The position numbers and the translations under genes were made by a program. The notes under the pieces were generated by a model. That model searched no databases, was not told where the DNA came from, and saw nothing but the letters and a program-made list of their open reading frames with translations. From positions 206,371 to 270,370 of the forward strand of contig JAUYVH010000003.1 in assembly GCA_030715135.1 (NCBI GenBank): 64,000 nt of DNA, read 5' to 3'. The stretch is from Keguizhuia sedimenti (GTDB lineage Bacteria > Pseudomonadota > Gammaproteobacteria > Burkholderiales > Burkholderiaceae_D). This document shows, piece after piece, positions 55,682-64,000 of the stretch. Position 1 is the first letter of the stretch. Each line of letters opens with the position of its first letter.

Positions 55682-56683
55682 TTATGTTTGCAGTGTCACC
55701 GTCAGCACGACCGCCGCGATGCGGTCTGACTCCAGATAGGCTTCACACAAAAGCTCTTCGCCGAAAATGTCGGGGTCAATCTCCCGGTAAGTCCATTGCA
55801 CCGGCTGATCGCGCAATTTTTCTTCAACTGCTTGATACAGCGGGTCAATGCTATCGACGATCGCAGCGCCGGTATAGAGCAAGAGCGTCCCTCCGCTATT
55901 CAATCGAGCCAATGACGCATCGATGATATCCAGTGAAAGCGCAGCCCCGAGCGGGCCGCCGCCATGCCGGTAGGCGCGCTTGGCCGGATCGACCAGATAG
56001 GGCGGATTGGAAATGATCAGGTCGAAATTCCCCGAGACATCCGCGAGCAAGTTGCTAGCGGAAGGCATGACATTGGCGGCGTCCGCCAACACAGCATTGA
56101 CGGATGCCAATCTCAGCGCAGAAGGATTGATGTCAGTTGCGAGCACCTCAGCCTCGGGGCAATGCTTGGCCACGATAACTGCGCCGGGCCCGGCGCCGCA
56201 GCAGATATCGATCGCACGACGTACCGGAGCCGGCTGAAGGATAAAAAATTGATCAATCGCATTGGCAAAGCGATAGGTGTCCGGGCCAAAAAACACGGAG
56301 TCGTTTTCCGTGGTCGGATAGGCCGAATGAAAAAACAACTGGCCGCCCAAGGTCGATGCACGCAGGCCGCTACGGAAACCGTCCTGGCATGGAATAAGGA
56401 TGCCGGCGTCGTGCATCAAGGCGAATATTTCGCTCGGGACGGCGGCCGCATGAAACGGTCGACTCCACCCGAACACACCGGCCAGATCCCGAGCCCATTC
56501 ATTGCCGGCACGTCCGTTGACACGGGCATGCGTGGCTGGACTGACAGTCGTAAAGTGATAAGCGCAATGCTTCAGGGCATTTCCCAGTTCGATCAGATCG
56601 GCATCCGGTTTCGGCGCGAAACTCAGATATACCATTCCTTCCTGCGTCTCATGATTGTGCGGCATATCGCTTACGGTATTCAT
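55682..56683 (-). CDS. Class I SAM-dependent methyltransferase (NPPY type)
   Basis: 333 residues. An N-terminal domain of about 130 residues precedes a Rossmann methyltransferase: motif I AIDICCGAGPGAVIVAKH, acidic loop LATDINPSALRLASVNA, and the catalytic ISNPPYLVDP, as in HemK/PrmC and other N-methyltransferases acting on amide or planar nitrogens. The C-terminal part includes GEELLCEAYLESDRIAAVVL. It lies 47 bases downstream of the di-iron oxidase-like gene on the same strand and probably shares its transcript. Substrate unknown; HemK proper is unlikely because of the different N-terminal domain. Confidence 0.85.
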   Translation of the reverse strand: MNTVSDMPHNHETQEGMVYLSFAPKPDADLIELGNALKHCAYHFTTVSPATHARVNGRAGNEWARDLAGVFGWSRPFHAAAVPSEIFALMHDAGILIPCQDGFRSGLRASTLGGQLFFHSAYPTTENDSVFFGPDTYRFANAIDQFFILQPAPVRRAIDICCGAGPGAVIVAKHCPEAEVLATDINPSALRLASVNAVLADAANVMPSASNLLADVSGNFDLIISNPPYLVDPAKRAYRHGGGPLGAALSLDIIDASLARLNSGGTLLLYTGAAIVDSIDPLYQAVEEKLRDQPVQWTYREIDPDIFGEELLCEAYLESDRIAAVVLTVTLQT

Positions 56684-56730
56684 CTCGTGCCACTCCTGCC
56701 TTCCTGAAATTGATGGCTCATCCTTGCCTT

Positions 56731-58206
56731 CTACGTGTTGCTGAAGAGGCGCGTGAATATCCTGGTTGCCATCAATCCTGATGGGGTATGGTGTGCGATC
56801 GGCGACATCATCCCGGACAGCATGTTCATCGCTTCCGTGCGGCTGGAAAGCTTTGCGAGTTGCTCTTCCAGCATGCGCAGTTCCACATTGAAGTCGTTGG
56901 TCTCTTCGCTGGGATGACCGCGACAGGAATAATGTTCGCGCAGCACTCCGCGTACAGCACCGTTATTCTGCCTGGCGGGCCCGACGCCCTGGCCCAAGGT
57001 ACTGAGCAGGCGCTGCCTCGACCTGAAGCTGATTTGCCTCTGCTTTCCGGCATCGGCAAAGTCACCTGCAATCCAGTCGTAAATCACCTGCCGCTCATAG
57101 GCATTGAAAACGCCGAACATGTCCGCATGCTCGCCATGAATCAGTTTCCAGAAGCGGCTATTTTCCGGATTCTCGTGCCGCTTGATCCACCCAGCCCTTT
57201 CCAGATTCTCCAGGAAGTCCGGAAGCTGAGCGGGATCCGAAAGCCATTCATTCACTGTCCTGCCACCCACGCGGCAATAGTCAGAATGCATTTGCGATCC
57301 GAAACAGCACTTTGCAGAGAAAATCGTAAGCAGCTCTTCGCGCAAATCGAATCCTTCTATCACCGACAGCGTACCGGCGCCAAGCATATTCAGCTTGCAG
57401 CCATTCATCACGCGACGATAAAACGCTTCTCTGTCCGTTACCTGCGGCAGCGCATCGAATAAGCCTTGAAGTGCCTTCCTCGCATGTCCGGAAGACGCAT
57501 TATCGACCGTCACATGCAGGGTGAAATAATAGGGGTCAATGCCAAGTTCATTCAACTCGTATGCGCTGATCAGCAAATGCAAAGGGAGTTGCTCATACCC
57601 CAGGTTAAAGCCGATCACCTCGGGCAAGAAATCGGAAGCCAGATGCGCGAGCGACAATTGAATGGCACCCTGCGCAAAATGTGCATCGCTCAGCGTGGTC
57701 CATTGATCGCATCCGTGCGCCGCAAGAAGCTTCTTGTAGATCAGCACATGGTTCTTATCCGGAAGCCCTTCGCCCAGTTCCTCCAGATAAATCCGGATCA
57801 GCTCGCCAAAACGTGCATCATCCCACCGATGCAGCAAGCCATAAAGCCAGGCGCCGTCGACCAGCTTGGTCGGCGCAACGGATTTCAGAAAATGGAGCGC
57901 ATGAGATTTGCTTGTGAAATATCGCCTTGCACCACCTGCCTTGCGTTCATCGAGATAACTACCATAGTCCCGTCCGACACGCACCGTATTTGATTCCACC
58001 CACTCCGGAAGCATCTGCATGGAACCTGGCAAATCCGACTGAAGGCGTCGAGCATGTTCCAACTGAACGCCAAGATATTTTTTTGCGCTGTCGAGCGCAG
58101 GAGCGCTTGGTTTCTCCTGAAGAAGACCGAAATATAGTTGCCTGGATGACAATGACTGCCGCGACTGAACTGAATGACTGAGATTCCTTGTATCGGCTAT
58201 AAGCAT
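56731..58206 (-). CDS. Haem-oxygenase-like di-iron oxidase (iron-containing redox enzyme family)
   Basis: About 491 residues from the ATG at 58206; a TTG at 58278 would add 24 residues that look unconserved, without a ribosome-binding site. The middle (about 90-260) carries the HDO pattern: LEELGEGLPDKNHVLIYKKL (Glu142/143, His153), then YELNELGIDPYYFTLH (Glu217/220, His231), VDNASSGHARKAL (Asp235, His241). These fit the Glu/His/Asp set that binds two irons in UndA-like enzymes. About 200 further residues form a C-terminal region with FWKLIHGEHADMFGVF. It is followed by a methyltransferase gene. Substrate unknown. Confidence 0.82.
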   Translation of the reverse strand: MLIADTRNLSHSVQSRQSLSSRQLYFGLLQEKPSAPALDSAKKYLGVQLEHARRLQSDLPGSMQMLPEWVESNTVRVGRDYGSYLDERKAGGARRYFTSKSHALHFLKSVAPTKLVDGAWLYGLLHRWDDARFGELIRIYLEELGEGLPDKNHVLIYKKLLAAHGCDQWTTLSDAHFAQGAIQLSLAHLASDFLPEVIGFNLGYEQLPLHLLISAYELNELGIDPYYFTLHVTVDNASSGHARKALQGLFDALPQVTDREAFYRRVMNGCKLNMLGAGTLSVIEGFDLREELLTIFSAKCCFGSQMHSDYCRVGGRTVNEWLSDPAQLPDFLENLERAGWIKRHENPENSRFWKLIHGEHADMFGVFNAYERQVIYDWIAGDFADAGKQRQISFRSRQRLLSTLGQGVGPARQNNGAVRGVLREHYSCRGHPSEETNDFNVELRMLEEQLAKLSSRTEAMNMLSGMMSPIAHHTPSGLMATRIFTRLFSNT

Positions 58207-58517
58207 CTGAAAGCTGAAGTGGTTTGGCCTACCTGTTGGGAATTTAGCCAATGGGTTTATTTGGCAAACTTGATTCAATGCACATGCATGAAATTATTAA
58301 TTTAATGATATGCAAAAGCATCTGCCAGGCCTATCGGCAAAAGGAGCATTAGCTTGTCAGAGGAAGACTACAGAAAGCGGACACGCTGAACGATGGCAAC
58401 CATGCCCTTCAGAAACTTTTCCCTCAACGATGCTACAAGCATCGAATGGAACATAGATGTATTTATTGAACCTGCATGGCGGCCATTGCCCTATGGAGAG
58501 CACTCGCCTTCAATCAG

Positions 58518-59246
58518 TCACTTATGCGATTGCACGGTAAATCCGATCAGACGCGCCACTACTGCGGCAAGATACATCAGGCCGACAAACATTTCCACGC
58601 TGGCCAAGGCGCGTGCATGCGGGGTCAGCGGAATGACGTCGCCGATGCCGGTGCTGGATAAGAGCGCAAAGCTTAAATAATTCAATTCGGTCCAGGTGCG
58701 CGGCGCATCCGCATTGAATGCAGCCGCGAACGAGCCGGGCCGCACGGCCTGCGTCAGGATGAACAGGTGCGTGAACGCCCAGGCCAGCAAGGTGAAAGCC
58801 GCACCCGCGGCAAACAATTCGTCGCGAGTTGCTCGACGGTCTTCCATCATGTAGGAGATCAGGCTGGCGGCCGCATAAAAGTAGAACAAGGCCTCCAGGG
58901 CGGACGACCACGGCAAAAGCTGCGGCAAATGAAACACGCGCTGCAGCACGAGCAGCAGGATCACCAGCAATGCGATGCAACCGCTGATCCACGCATGCCC
59001 CGGCGTACGACGCACCATGTTCGTCGTAATGCCCAGCACGATGATACCGAAGGCATTGAACATCACCAGCCCAACGTGTGTGTTCTCAATAAACGGATAA
59101 AGCAGCATGCCAAGCAACTGCACCAACAGCAGGATTGCCGAAGGGTGGCGCCTGGTATGGAACATCAAGCGCAGATGATTCAATCTGGACTTTGCGTAAT
59201 CGGCTGGCATGTGTTGCTTACCTCTGAAAGCAAGACGTTTTTTCAT
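58518..59246 (-). CDS. Two-pore-domain-type ion channel family protein
   Basis: 242 residues with about six hydrophobic helices; the C-terminal pair flanks a pore-like segment LNYLSFALLSSTGIGDVIPL. The selectivity-filter position reads STGIGD instead of T-x-GYGD, so potassium selectivity may be relaxed. Earlier helices (HPSAILLLVQLLGMLLYPFI, ISGCIALLVILLLVLQRVF) resemble DUF/Ion_trans_2 proteins. No regulatory RCK domain. Stands alone between the oxidase pair and lrp. Confidence 0.8.
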   Translation of the reverse strand: MKKRLAFRGKQHMPADYAKSRLNHLRLMFHTRRHPSAILLLVQLLGMLLYPFIENTHVGLVMFNAFGIIVLGITTNMVRRTPGHAWISGCIALLVILLLVLQRVFHLPQLLPWSSALEALFYFYAAASLISYMMEDRRATRDELFAAGAAFTLLAWAFTHLFILTQAVRPGSFAAAFNADAPRTWTELNYLSFALLSSTGIGDVIPLTPHARALASVEMFVGLMYLAAVVARLIGFTVQSHK

Positions 59247-59339
59247 TGAGCAAAATAAAAGATATCTCGATCCGATTCGGCCGGAACGAGTATAACGCCC
59301 GTGACATTGCGTTCGGCCGGCCCTTGCTGGTTCATTGTT

Positions 59340-59807
59340 TCACGGCGGCAGGGGTAAGGCCGTGCGCCCCACCACCTGGCGCAGCACGAAACTCGTATGC
59401 ACACCTGACACGCCGGGAATACGGGTGATCCTGTTGAGCAGAAGATCCTGGTAGGCATCCATGTCATGCACGACGACCTTGAGCTGGTAATCGGATTGCT
59501 GACCTGTGATCAGCAGGCATTCCAGCACTTCGGGAATTTCCCCAATCTTCGTTTCAAAATTGGTGAAGCGCTCCGGGGTGTGCTGATCCATCGAAATGCC
59601 GATCAGGGCCATCAGCGACAAGCCCAGCTTCTTCGCGTCCAGCAAGGTGCGGTAGCCGACGATCAGCCCGGATTCTTCCAGCGTGCGTACCCTCCGCAGG
59701 CAGGGCGAAGGCGACAACCCGACACGGTCGGCAAGATCCTGGTTGCTGATCCGGCCGTCTTCCTGCAGCCGCTCAAGAATCAGACGATCATAGCGATCCA
59801 GTTCCAT
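59340..59807 (-). CDS. Lrp/AsnC-family regulator divergent from leuA
   Basis: 155 residues from the ATG at 59807, which has GAGG 6 bases upstream; an ATG four codons earlier lacks one. The N-terminal winged HTH (DRYDRLILERLQEDGRISNQDLADRVGLSPSPCLRRVRTLEESG) and C-terminal RAM/AsnC domain (VLECLLITGQQSDYQLKVVV, DLLLNRITRIPGVSGVHTSF) are both complete. It is divergent from leuA and shares with it an AT-rich dyad, so leucine-responsive control of leuA and of itself is likely. Confidence 0.93.
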   Translation of the reverse strand: MELDRYDRLILERLQEDGRISNQDLADRVGLSPSPCLRRVRTLEESGLIVGYRTLLDAKKLGLSLMALIGISMDQHTPERFTNFETKIGEIPEVLECLLITGQQSDYQLKVVVHDMDAYQDLLLNRITRIPGVSGVHTSFVLRQVVGRTALPLPP

Positions 59808-59828
59808 GGAATACCTCATTCATTCTTA

Positions 59829-59851
59829 ATATTGAAATAATATATCAATAT
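59829..59851. promoter_or_regulatory. Dyad in the lrp-leuA divergent region
   Basis: ATATTGA and TCAATAT are 9 bases apart in a very AT-rich region 22-44 bases before the lrp start, a form common for Lrp-type operators. Confidence 0.45.
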
Positions 59852-59969
59852 CTGCTGTTTATTTGGAATTAAATTGCTTATTCTATGGATTTATTCACAT
59901 ATTTAGCAAGTATCTGCCCATCTCTTTCCCTTACAATCCTTATATTCGATTTATTCTCAGGAGCACCAC

Positions 59970-61664
59970 ATGTTGCAAAATCCCTCCGGCAAATACCGCC
60001 CTTTCGCGCCGGTAAAGCTGACTGACCGCCAGTGGCCGAACCGCGTCATCACTGCGCCGCCGATCTGGATGAGCACCGACCTGAGGGACGGCAACCAATC
60101 GCTTTTCGAGCCGATGGATGTCGAAAAGAAAATGCGCATGTTCAAGATGCTGTGCCAGATCGGCCTGAAGGAAATCGAAGTCGCCTTCCCCTCCGCTTCG
60201 CAGACCGACTTCGATTTCGTGCGCACCCTGATCGAAGGCAAGCACATTCCTGACGACGTCACCATCGAGGTACTCACTCAGGCACGCGAGCCGCTGATCC
60301 GCCGCACCATCGAATCCGTGACCGGCGCGCGCCGCGCCATCGTGCACGTGTACAACGCCACATCCCAGCAGTTCCGCGATGTCGTGTTCGGCATGAGCAA
60401 GGAAGAATGCAAGGCCATGGCGGTCAATGCGGTCAAGCTGATCAAGGAGTTGACATCGGCGCGTCCCGAAACCGAATGGGTCTTGCAGTACAGCCCGGAG
60501 ACCTTCACCGCGACCGAGCTTGACTTCGCGCTTGAAGTCGTCAACGCCGTGACCGAAACCTGGGGCGCGACCCCTAGCAACAAGGTCATCATCAACCTGC
60601 CCGCTTCGGTCGAAGTTGCGACTCCGAATATCTTCGCTGACCAGGTCGAATGGATGCACCGCAATCTCGCCCGCCGCGACAGCATCATCCTGAGCCTGCA
60701 TCCGCACAATGACCGCGGTACCGCCGTCGCTGCTGCCGAGTTGGGCATGATGGCCGGCGCCGACCGCGTCGAAGGCTGCCTGTTCGGCAACGGCGAACGC
60801 ACCGGCAACGTCGATCTCGTAACCTTGGCTTTGAATCTGTACACGCAAGGCATTTCGCCTGGCCTCGACTTTTCAGACATGAACACGATTGCGCGCACTG
60901 CCGAGCACTGCACGCAGTTGCCCATCCATCCTCGCCATCCTTGGGTCGGTGACCTGGTCTATACCGCATTCTCCGGATCGCACCAGGACGCGATCAAGAA
61001 AGGTTTTGCACAACAGAAGCCGGATGCATTGTGGAATGTGCCTTACATGCCGATGGATCCGGCCGATGTCGGCCGCAGCTACGATTCGGTCATCCGTATC
61101 AACAGTCAGTCCGGCAAAGGCGGTGTCGCCTTCCTGCTTGAAAACGAATACGGCATCGTCATGCCGCGCCGGCTGCAGGTGGAATTCTCGCGCGTGGTAC
61201 AGCAATATACCGACACGCACGGCGGTGAAATCAATGCAGCCGCCATCTGGCAATTGTTTTCGGCGACCTATCTCGAACCGACGATGCCGGTACGCTATCG
61301 CGAGCACCATTTGTTCGAGCAAGGCAAGCTGCAGGGAATCCGCCTGTCGGTCGATATCGACGGCACGCCGCATTTATTGACCGGGGAAGGCAACGGCCCG
61401 ATCGATGCAGCCGTGCATGCGCTGCGCAGCGCCGGCATCCATATGCAGGTGCGCAGCTATGAAGAACGTTCCATGACGCCGAGCGCTGACGGAGCGGATG
61501 CACGTGCCTGCGCATTCGTGGAAATCGCCGCGCAGGGCAAGGAATTCTATGGCGTGGGTATCGACAGCAATATCGTCACCGCTTCGCTGAAAGCCATCAT
61601 CAGCAGCGTCAACCGTGCCGACCAGGAACATCCGATTCGCGAAGTCTTGCAGGCGGCGGGATAA
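59970..61664 (+). CDS. leuA: 2-isopropylmalate synthase (long form)
   Basis: 564 residues, the first committed enzyme of leucine synthesis: acetyl-CoA plus 2-oxoisovalerate gives 2-isopropylmalate. The DRE-TIM motif reads [16 protein letters not shown], and [35 protein letters not shown] is the usual second signature. The length and the KYRPF N-terminus match the LeuA2 type found in Actinobacteria and several proteobacteria. A C-terminal regulatory domain (about 430-564) should give leucine feedback. AGGAG precedes the ATG. A bidirectional terminator follows. Confidence 0.97.
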   Translation: MLQNPSGKYRPFAPVKLTDRQWPNRVITAPPIWMSTDLRDGNQSLFEPMDVEKKMRMFKMLCQIGLKEIEVAFPSASQTDFDFVRTLIEGKHIPDDVTIEVLTQAREPLIRRTIESVTGARRAIVHVYNATSQQFRDVVFGMSKEECKAMAVNAVKLIKELTSARPETEWVLQYSPETFTATELDFALEVVNAVTETWGATPSNKVIINLPASVEVATPNIFADQVEWMHRNLARRDSIILSLHPHNDRGTAVAAAELGMMAGADRVEGCLFGNGERTGNVDLVTLALNLYTQGISPGLDFSDMNTIARTAEHCTQLPIHPRHPWVGDLVYTAFSGSHQDAIKKGFAQQKPDALWNVPYMPMDPADVGRSYDSVIRINSQSGKGGVAFLLENEYGIVMPRRLQVEFSRVVQQYTDTHGGEINAAAIWQLFSATYLEPTMPVRYREHHLFEQGKLQGIRLSVDIDGTPHLLTGEGNGPIDAAVHALRSAGIHMQVRSYEERSMTPSADGADARACAFVEIAAQGKEFYGVGIDSNIVTASLKAIISSVNRADQEHPIREVLQAAG

Positions 61665-61681
61665 GATCATCCATCCGCACA

Positions 61682-61710
61682 AAAAAGGCGCCACACAATG
61701 GCGCCTTTTT
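61682..61710. terminator. Bidirectional Rho-independent terminator (leuA and SNase-like gene)
   Basis: AAAAA-GGCGCCA-CACAA-TGGCGCC-TTTTT: a perfect 7-bp stem with A/T runs on both sides, between the two convergent genes. It overlaps the SNase-like stop codon. Confidence 0.9.
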
Positions 61711-62195
61711 CATTTCCGCAATCCGGGATGCGGGAACGTATCAATCGGAATACCCCAGATGCCGATTCCCTTCGATTGAGCGATACGCTCCAGTGCCCCA
61801 TATTCAAACGGCGCATCAGCCCGGGCGACAGCCCATCCTCGCTGGAGCATCCAGATGCTCAGGTCTTCATTATCCAGGCTGCAACTGGCAATAATGCTTC
61901 CATCCGCGTTTTCCGCTCGGGGAATGCAATGGATGAAATCACCGGAGATCTTGAAATCCAAGGCCAGCACCGCTCGCGGGCCGCATGGCGCAGGCCTGAT
62001 GAAGGTATAACAGGTTTGCTCGGTGGGCGGGATGTAAATGCCGTACAACTGCACATGCCGGCCGGCGACTTTGAGCGAGCCATCTTCTTGCACGAAGGCA
62101 AAACTGGAAAACTCCTGACTTGCACATGTCCATTGCACCGCCATAAGTGAAAAGGCGGCAAGCAAACGCCGAACCAGAGGCTTTCCTCGTTGCAT
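61710..62195 (-). CDS. SNase-like secreted protein, catalytic residues altered
   Basis: 161 residues from the ATG at 62195 (MQRGKPLVRRLL), which has GGAG 8 bases upstream; an ATG five codons earlier has no ribosome-binding site. A signal peptide ends about TCAS. The rest resembles the thermonuclease fold: GRHVQLYGIYIPPTEQTCY, LDFKISGDFIHC, LSIWMLQRGWAVARAD and YGALERIAQSKGIGIWG. The nuclease motif R-L-x-G-I-D-x-P-E reads V-Q-L-Y-G-I-Y-I-P-P, so the arginine and acidic residues are missing. It is probably not an active nuclease. Confidence 0.75.
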   Translation of the reverse strand: MQRGKPLVRRLLAAFSLMAVQWTCASQEFSSFAFVQEDGSLKVAGRHVQLYGIYIPPTEQTCYTFIRPAPCGPRAVLALDFKISGDFIHCIPRAENADGSIIASCSLDNEDLSIWMLQRGWAVARADAPFEYGALERIAQSKGIGIWGIPIDTFPHPGLRK

Positions 62196-62347
62196 CCTGC
62201 GCTCCGCCATGAACGATCAATGCAGCACATCTTCATTGTAGATGCCGGCAAATGTAATGCATAGGCGGATTTATGCACGTACAGAATGGAAAATCTCAAG
62301 GATGCCGATCATGCAGGGAGTTTCCCATCCGCATTCCGGCATGCACT

Positions 62348-63280
62348 TTACACTTCTCCGCGCGGACTCAAAGCCTGTTCAATGTCGGTCCGCGTCAATT
62401 CCGGCGACAGCCGCAGAATGAAATCGTAGATATACGAGCGCAGATAGGCGCCGCGGCGCACCGCAATGCGCGTTACATTCGGCGCAAAAAGATGCTTGGC
62501 GCCGATCGCCTGCAAACCATGATTGCCGTTATGTTCCATTGCCATCTCGGCGACAAGTCCGACACCCAAGCCCAAGGAGACATACTGGCGGATCACGTCC
62601 GAATCCATTGCAGTGAGCACGATGTCGGTTTCCAGTCCCGCCTCGCGGAAGGCCTGGTCGATATGGCCGCGCCCGGTAAAACCGGAATCATAGGTAATCA
62701 GGGGATAAGCGGCGAGCTCCTGCAGCGTCAGGCTTCCTGCTTTTGCAAGTGGGTGGCCCTCCGGCACGACCACGACGTGATGCCAGCGGTAGCATGGAAA
62801 GGACACAAGTTCTTCGAATTGGGAGAGGCCCTCGGTCGCGATGCCGACGTCCGCCTTTCCCGAGATGACCCATTCCGCGATATGTTCCGGAGAACTCTGC
62901 TGCAGGGCGATGCGCACCTTGGGATAATCGTTGCGGAAGGACGGCACGACGCGCGGCAAGGCATACCGTGCCTGGGTATGCGTTGTCGCAACAGTCAGCG
63001 TGCCACTGTCTTCACCCGAATATTCCTGTCCGGCTTGCCTGAGGTTTTCCGCTTCCCGAAGCAGTCGTTCGATAATCTGCAGAATGCCTTTCCCGGGTTC
63101 GGTCAGGCCGACCAGGCGCTTGCCGTTGCGTTCGAAGATCTCGACACCCAGCTCTTCTTCCAGCTCGCGGATTTGCCTGCTCACTCCGGGCTGGGACGTA
63201 AACAGCACGTTCGCCACCTCGGTCAGGTTATAGCCGCGTCGCGCCGCTTCACGTATCGATCGTAATTGTTGAAAATTCAT
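62348..63280 (-). CDS. cysB: LysR-type regulator CysB
   Basis: 310 residues. An N-terminal LysR HTH (MNFQQLRSIREAARRGYNLTEVANVLFTSQPGVSRQIREL) is followed by the CysB-type effector domain (GTLTVATTHTQARYALPRVV, YRWHHVVVVPEGHPLA, TYDSGFTGRGHIDQAFREAG, DSDVIRQYVSLGLGVGLV). It activates sulfate uptake and cysteine synthesis with N-acetylserine as the inducer in enterobacteria. Its start lies 9 bases after the end of cysA on the same strand, so it is the last gene of a sulfate-transport operon. Confidence 0.95.
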   Translation of the reverse strand: MNFQQLRSIREAARRGYNLTEVANVLFTSQPGVSRQIRELEEELGVEIFERNGKRLVGLTEPGKGILQIIERLLREAENLRQAGQEYSGEDSGTLTVATTHTQARYALPRVVPSFRNDYPKVRIALQQSSPEHIAEWVISGKADVGIATEGLSQFEELVSFPCYRWHHVVVVPEGHPLAKAGSLTLQELAAYPLITYDSGFTGRGHIDQAFREAGLETDIVLTAMDSDVIRQYVSLGLGVGLVAEMAMEHNGNHGLQAIGAKHLFAPNVTRIAVRRGAYLRSYIYDFILRLSPELTRTDIEQALSPRGEV

Positions 63281-63289
63281 ACTGTTCGC

Positions 63290-64000
63290 CTATGCCGCTT
63301 CCTCGATGAATACGCGCAGGCGCTTGGGCCGCACGATCAGTGTGTCGCCTTCTTTCGGACTCAGCGCGGCATAGCGCTCGGACGAAATGAGCGCTTCGAT
63401 CAATTGCGCGTTGTCGACCCGTTCCAGCTCTAGCTGCGCCAGCGGACCGATCGCATGCACGCGCTGCAGCCTGGCGACGATACCTTCGGCACCGCTCGAA
63501 TAGCGGTCAACTTCCAGTTCATGCGGACGCACGAATCCAATACCTTTCGCATCGTTTGCGCCTGCGTGATCCGGCGCATCGAGCGTGATGCCGCCGGCAT
63601 CCAGCGTGCCTTCATGCACGCGTCCATGGAACAAATTGACGTTGCCGAGGAATCCATAAACGAAGGGTGACGCAGGATGGTTGTATACCTCGTCCGGTGC
63701 GCCGATCTGCTCGACCTTGCCCTTGTTCATCAGCACGATCTGGTCCGCCACTTCCAGCGCCTCTTCCTGGTCGTGCGTGACGAAGATGCTGGTGACATGG
63801 AGTTCGTCATGCAGCCTGCGCAGCCAACGCCGCAGTTCCTTGCGCACTTTGGCATCCAGTGCGCCGAATGGTTCGTCCAGCAACAGAACGCGCGGCTCGA
63901 CCGCCAGGGCACGCGCCAGAGCAATGCGCTGGCGCTGGCCGCCTGAAAGCTGCGGCGGATAGCGGTCGGCCAGCCAGTCGAGCTGCACAAGGTCCAGCAA
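63290..64000 (-). CDS. cysA: Sulfate/thiosulfate ABC transporter ATPase CysA (C-terminal part)
   Basis: 236 residues visible; the start is beyond the right edge. The visible part begins in the helical domain ([20 protein letters not shown] with the signature motif LSGGQ), then Walker [14 protein letters not shown], the H-loop VTHDQEEAL and the TOBE-like C-terminal domain ([22 protein letters not shown]). It powers sulfate import with CysT/CysW, whose genes probably lie to the right. The cysA-cysB order is common in Burkholderiales. Confidence 0.93.
   Translation of the reverse strand: MLDLVQLDWLADRYPPQLSGGQRQRIALARALAVEPRVLLLDEPFGALDAKVRKELRRWLRRLHDELHVTSIFVTHDQEEALEVADQIVLMNKGKVEQIGAPDEVYNHPASPFVYGFLGNVNLFHGRVHEGTLDAGGITLDAPDHAGANDAKGIGFVRPHELEVDRYSSGAEGIVARLQRVHAIGPLAQLELERVDNAQLIEALISSERYAALSPKEGDTLIVRPKRLRVFIEEAA

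Noticed and set aside
62273-63265. 330-codon frame opposite cysB
   Set aside because: Antisense shadow of cysB.

Overview
The window reads as a chromosomal segment of a betaproteobacterium, most likely Burkholderiales and probably the family Oxalobacteraceae (Herbaspirillum/Herminiimonas/Noviherbaspirillum-like). The evidence is the glnA-ntrB-ntrC nitrogen cluster, a CysB-type regulator behind cysA, the Lrp/LeuA pair, the imuA-imuB-dnaE2 mutasome, and many short conserved proteins of the kind seen in that family. Family placement is inference from protein resemblance only. There are no insertion sequences, CRISPR arrays, rRNA genes or prophage modules.

Layout. 1-10 kb: a partial membrane protein, then (minus strand) ntrC, ntrB, a DUF4124 protein and glnA. 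Upstream of glnA lie a sigma-54-type promoter and an array of NtrC-like sites. A rhodanese, a TAXI-type binding protein and prfC follow. 10-21 kb: an orphan sensor kinase, many small proteins (HTH, zinc-binding, membrane peptides), a two-propeller NHL lipoprotein, UspA, a membrane-anchored J-protein and a BrkB/YihY membrane protein. An octanucleotide tandem repeat sits at 18075-18184. 21.8-30.7 kb: a tightly overlapping glgX-treZ-malQ-treY operon that turns glycogen-type glucans into trehalose. 30.7-43 kb: a loosely packed accessory zone with long non-coding gaps. It holds a defective-looking tRNA-Thr, a palindrome-rich GC island, a LexA-type box before an unknown gene, an RlpA-like protein without two catalytic residues, a duplicated ~105-bp element, a formyltransferase, two NTF2-like proteins, DUF2237, an acetyltransferase and a SGNH hydrolase. 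43-50 kb: a GGDEF-EAL protein, an ArsC/LMW-phosphatase-like protein and a large hybrid sensor kinase. 50-55.6 kb: imuA-imuB-dnaE2 behind a LexA box. 55.7-64 kb: a methyltransferase next to a haem-oxygenase-like di-iron oxidase, an ion channel, divergent lrp/leuA, an SNase-like protein, cysB and the end of cysA.

How parts work together. NtrB/NtrC should control glnA through the sites at 5761-5845. LexA should control the mutasome and, by the same type of site, the unknown gene at 33234. The trehalose operon joins glycogen debranching to the TreYZ route. The best candidates for something undescribed are the LexA-boxed unknown gene, the di-iron oxidase/methyltransferase pair, the palindromic island upstream of the GAF gene, the duplicated DnaA-box-like element around the RlpA-like gene, and the octamer repeat.
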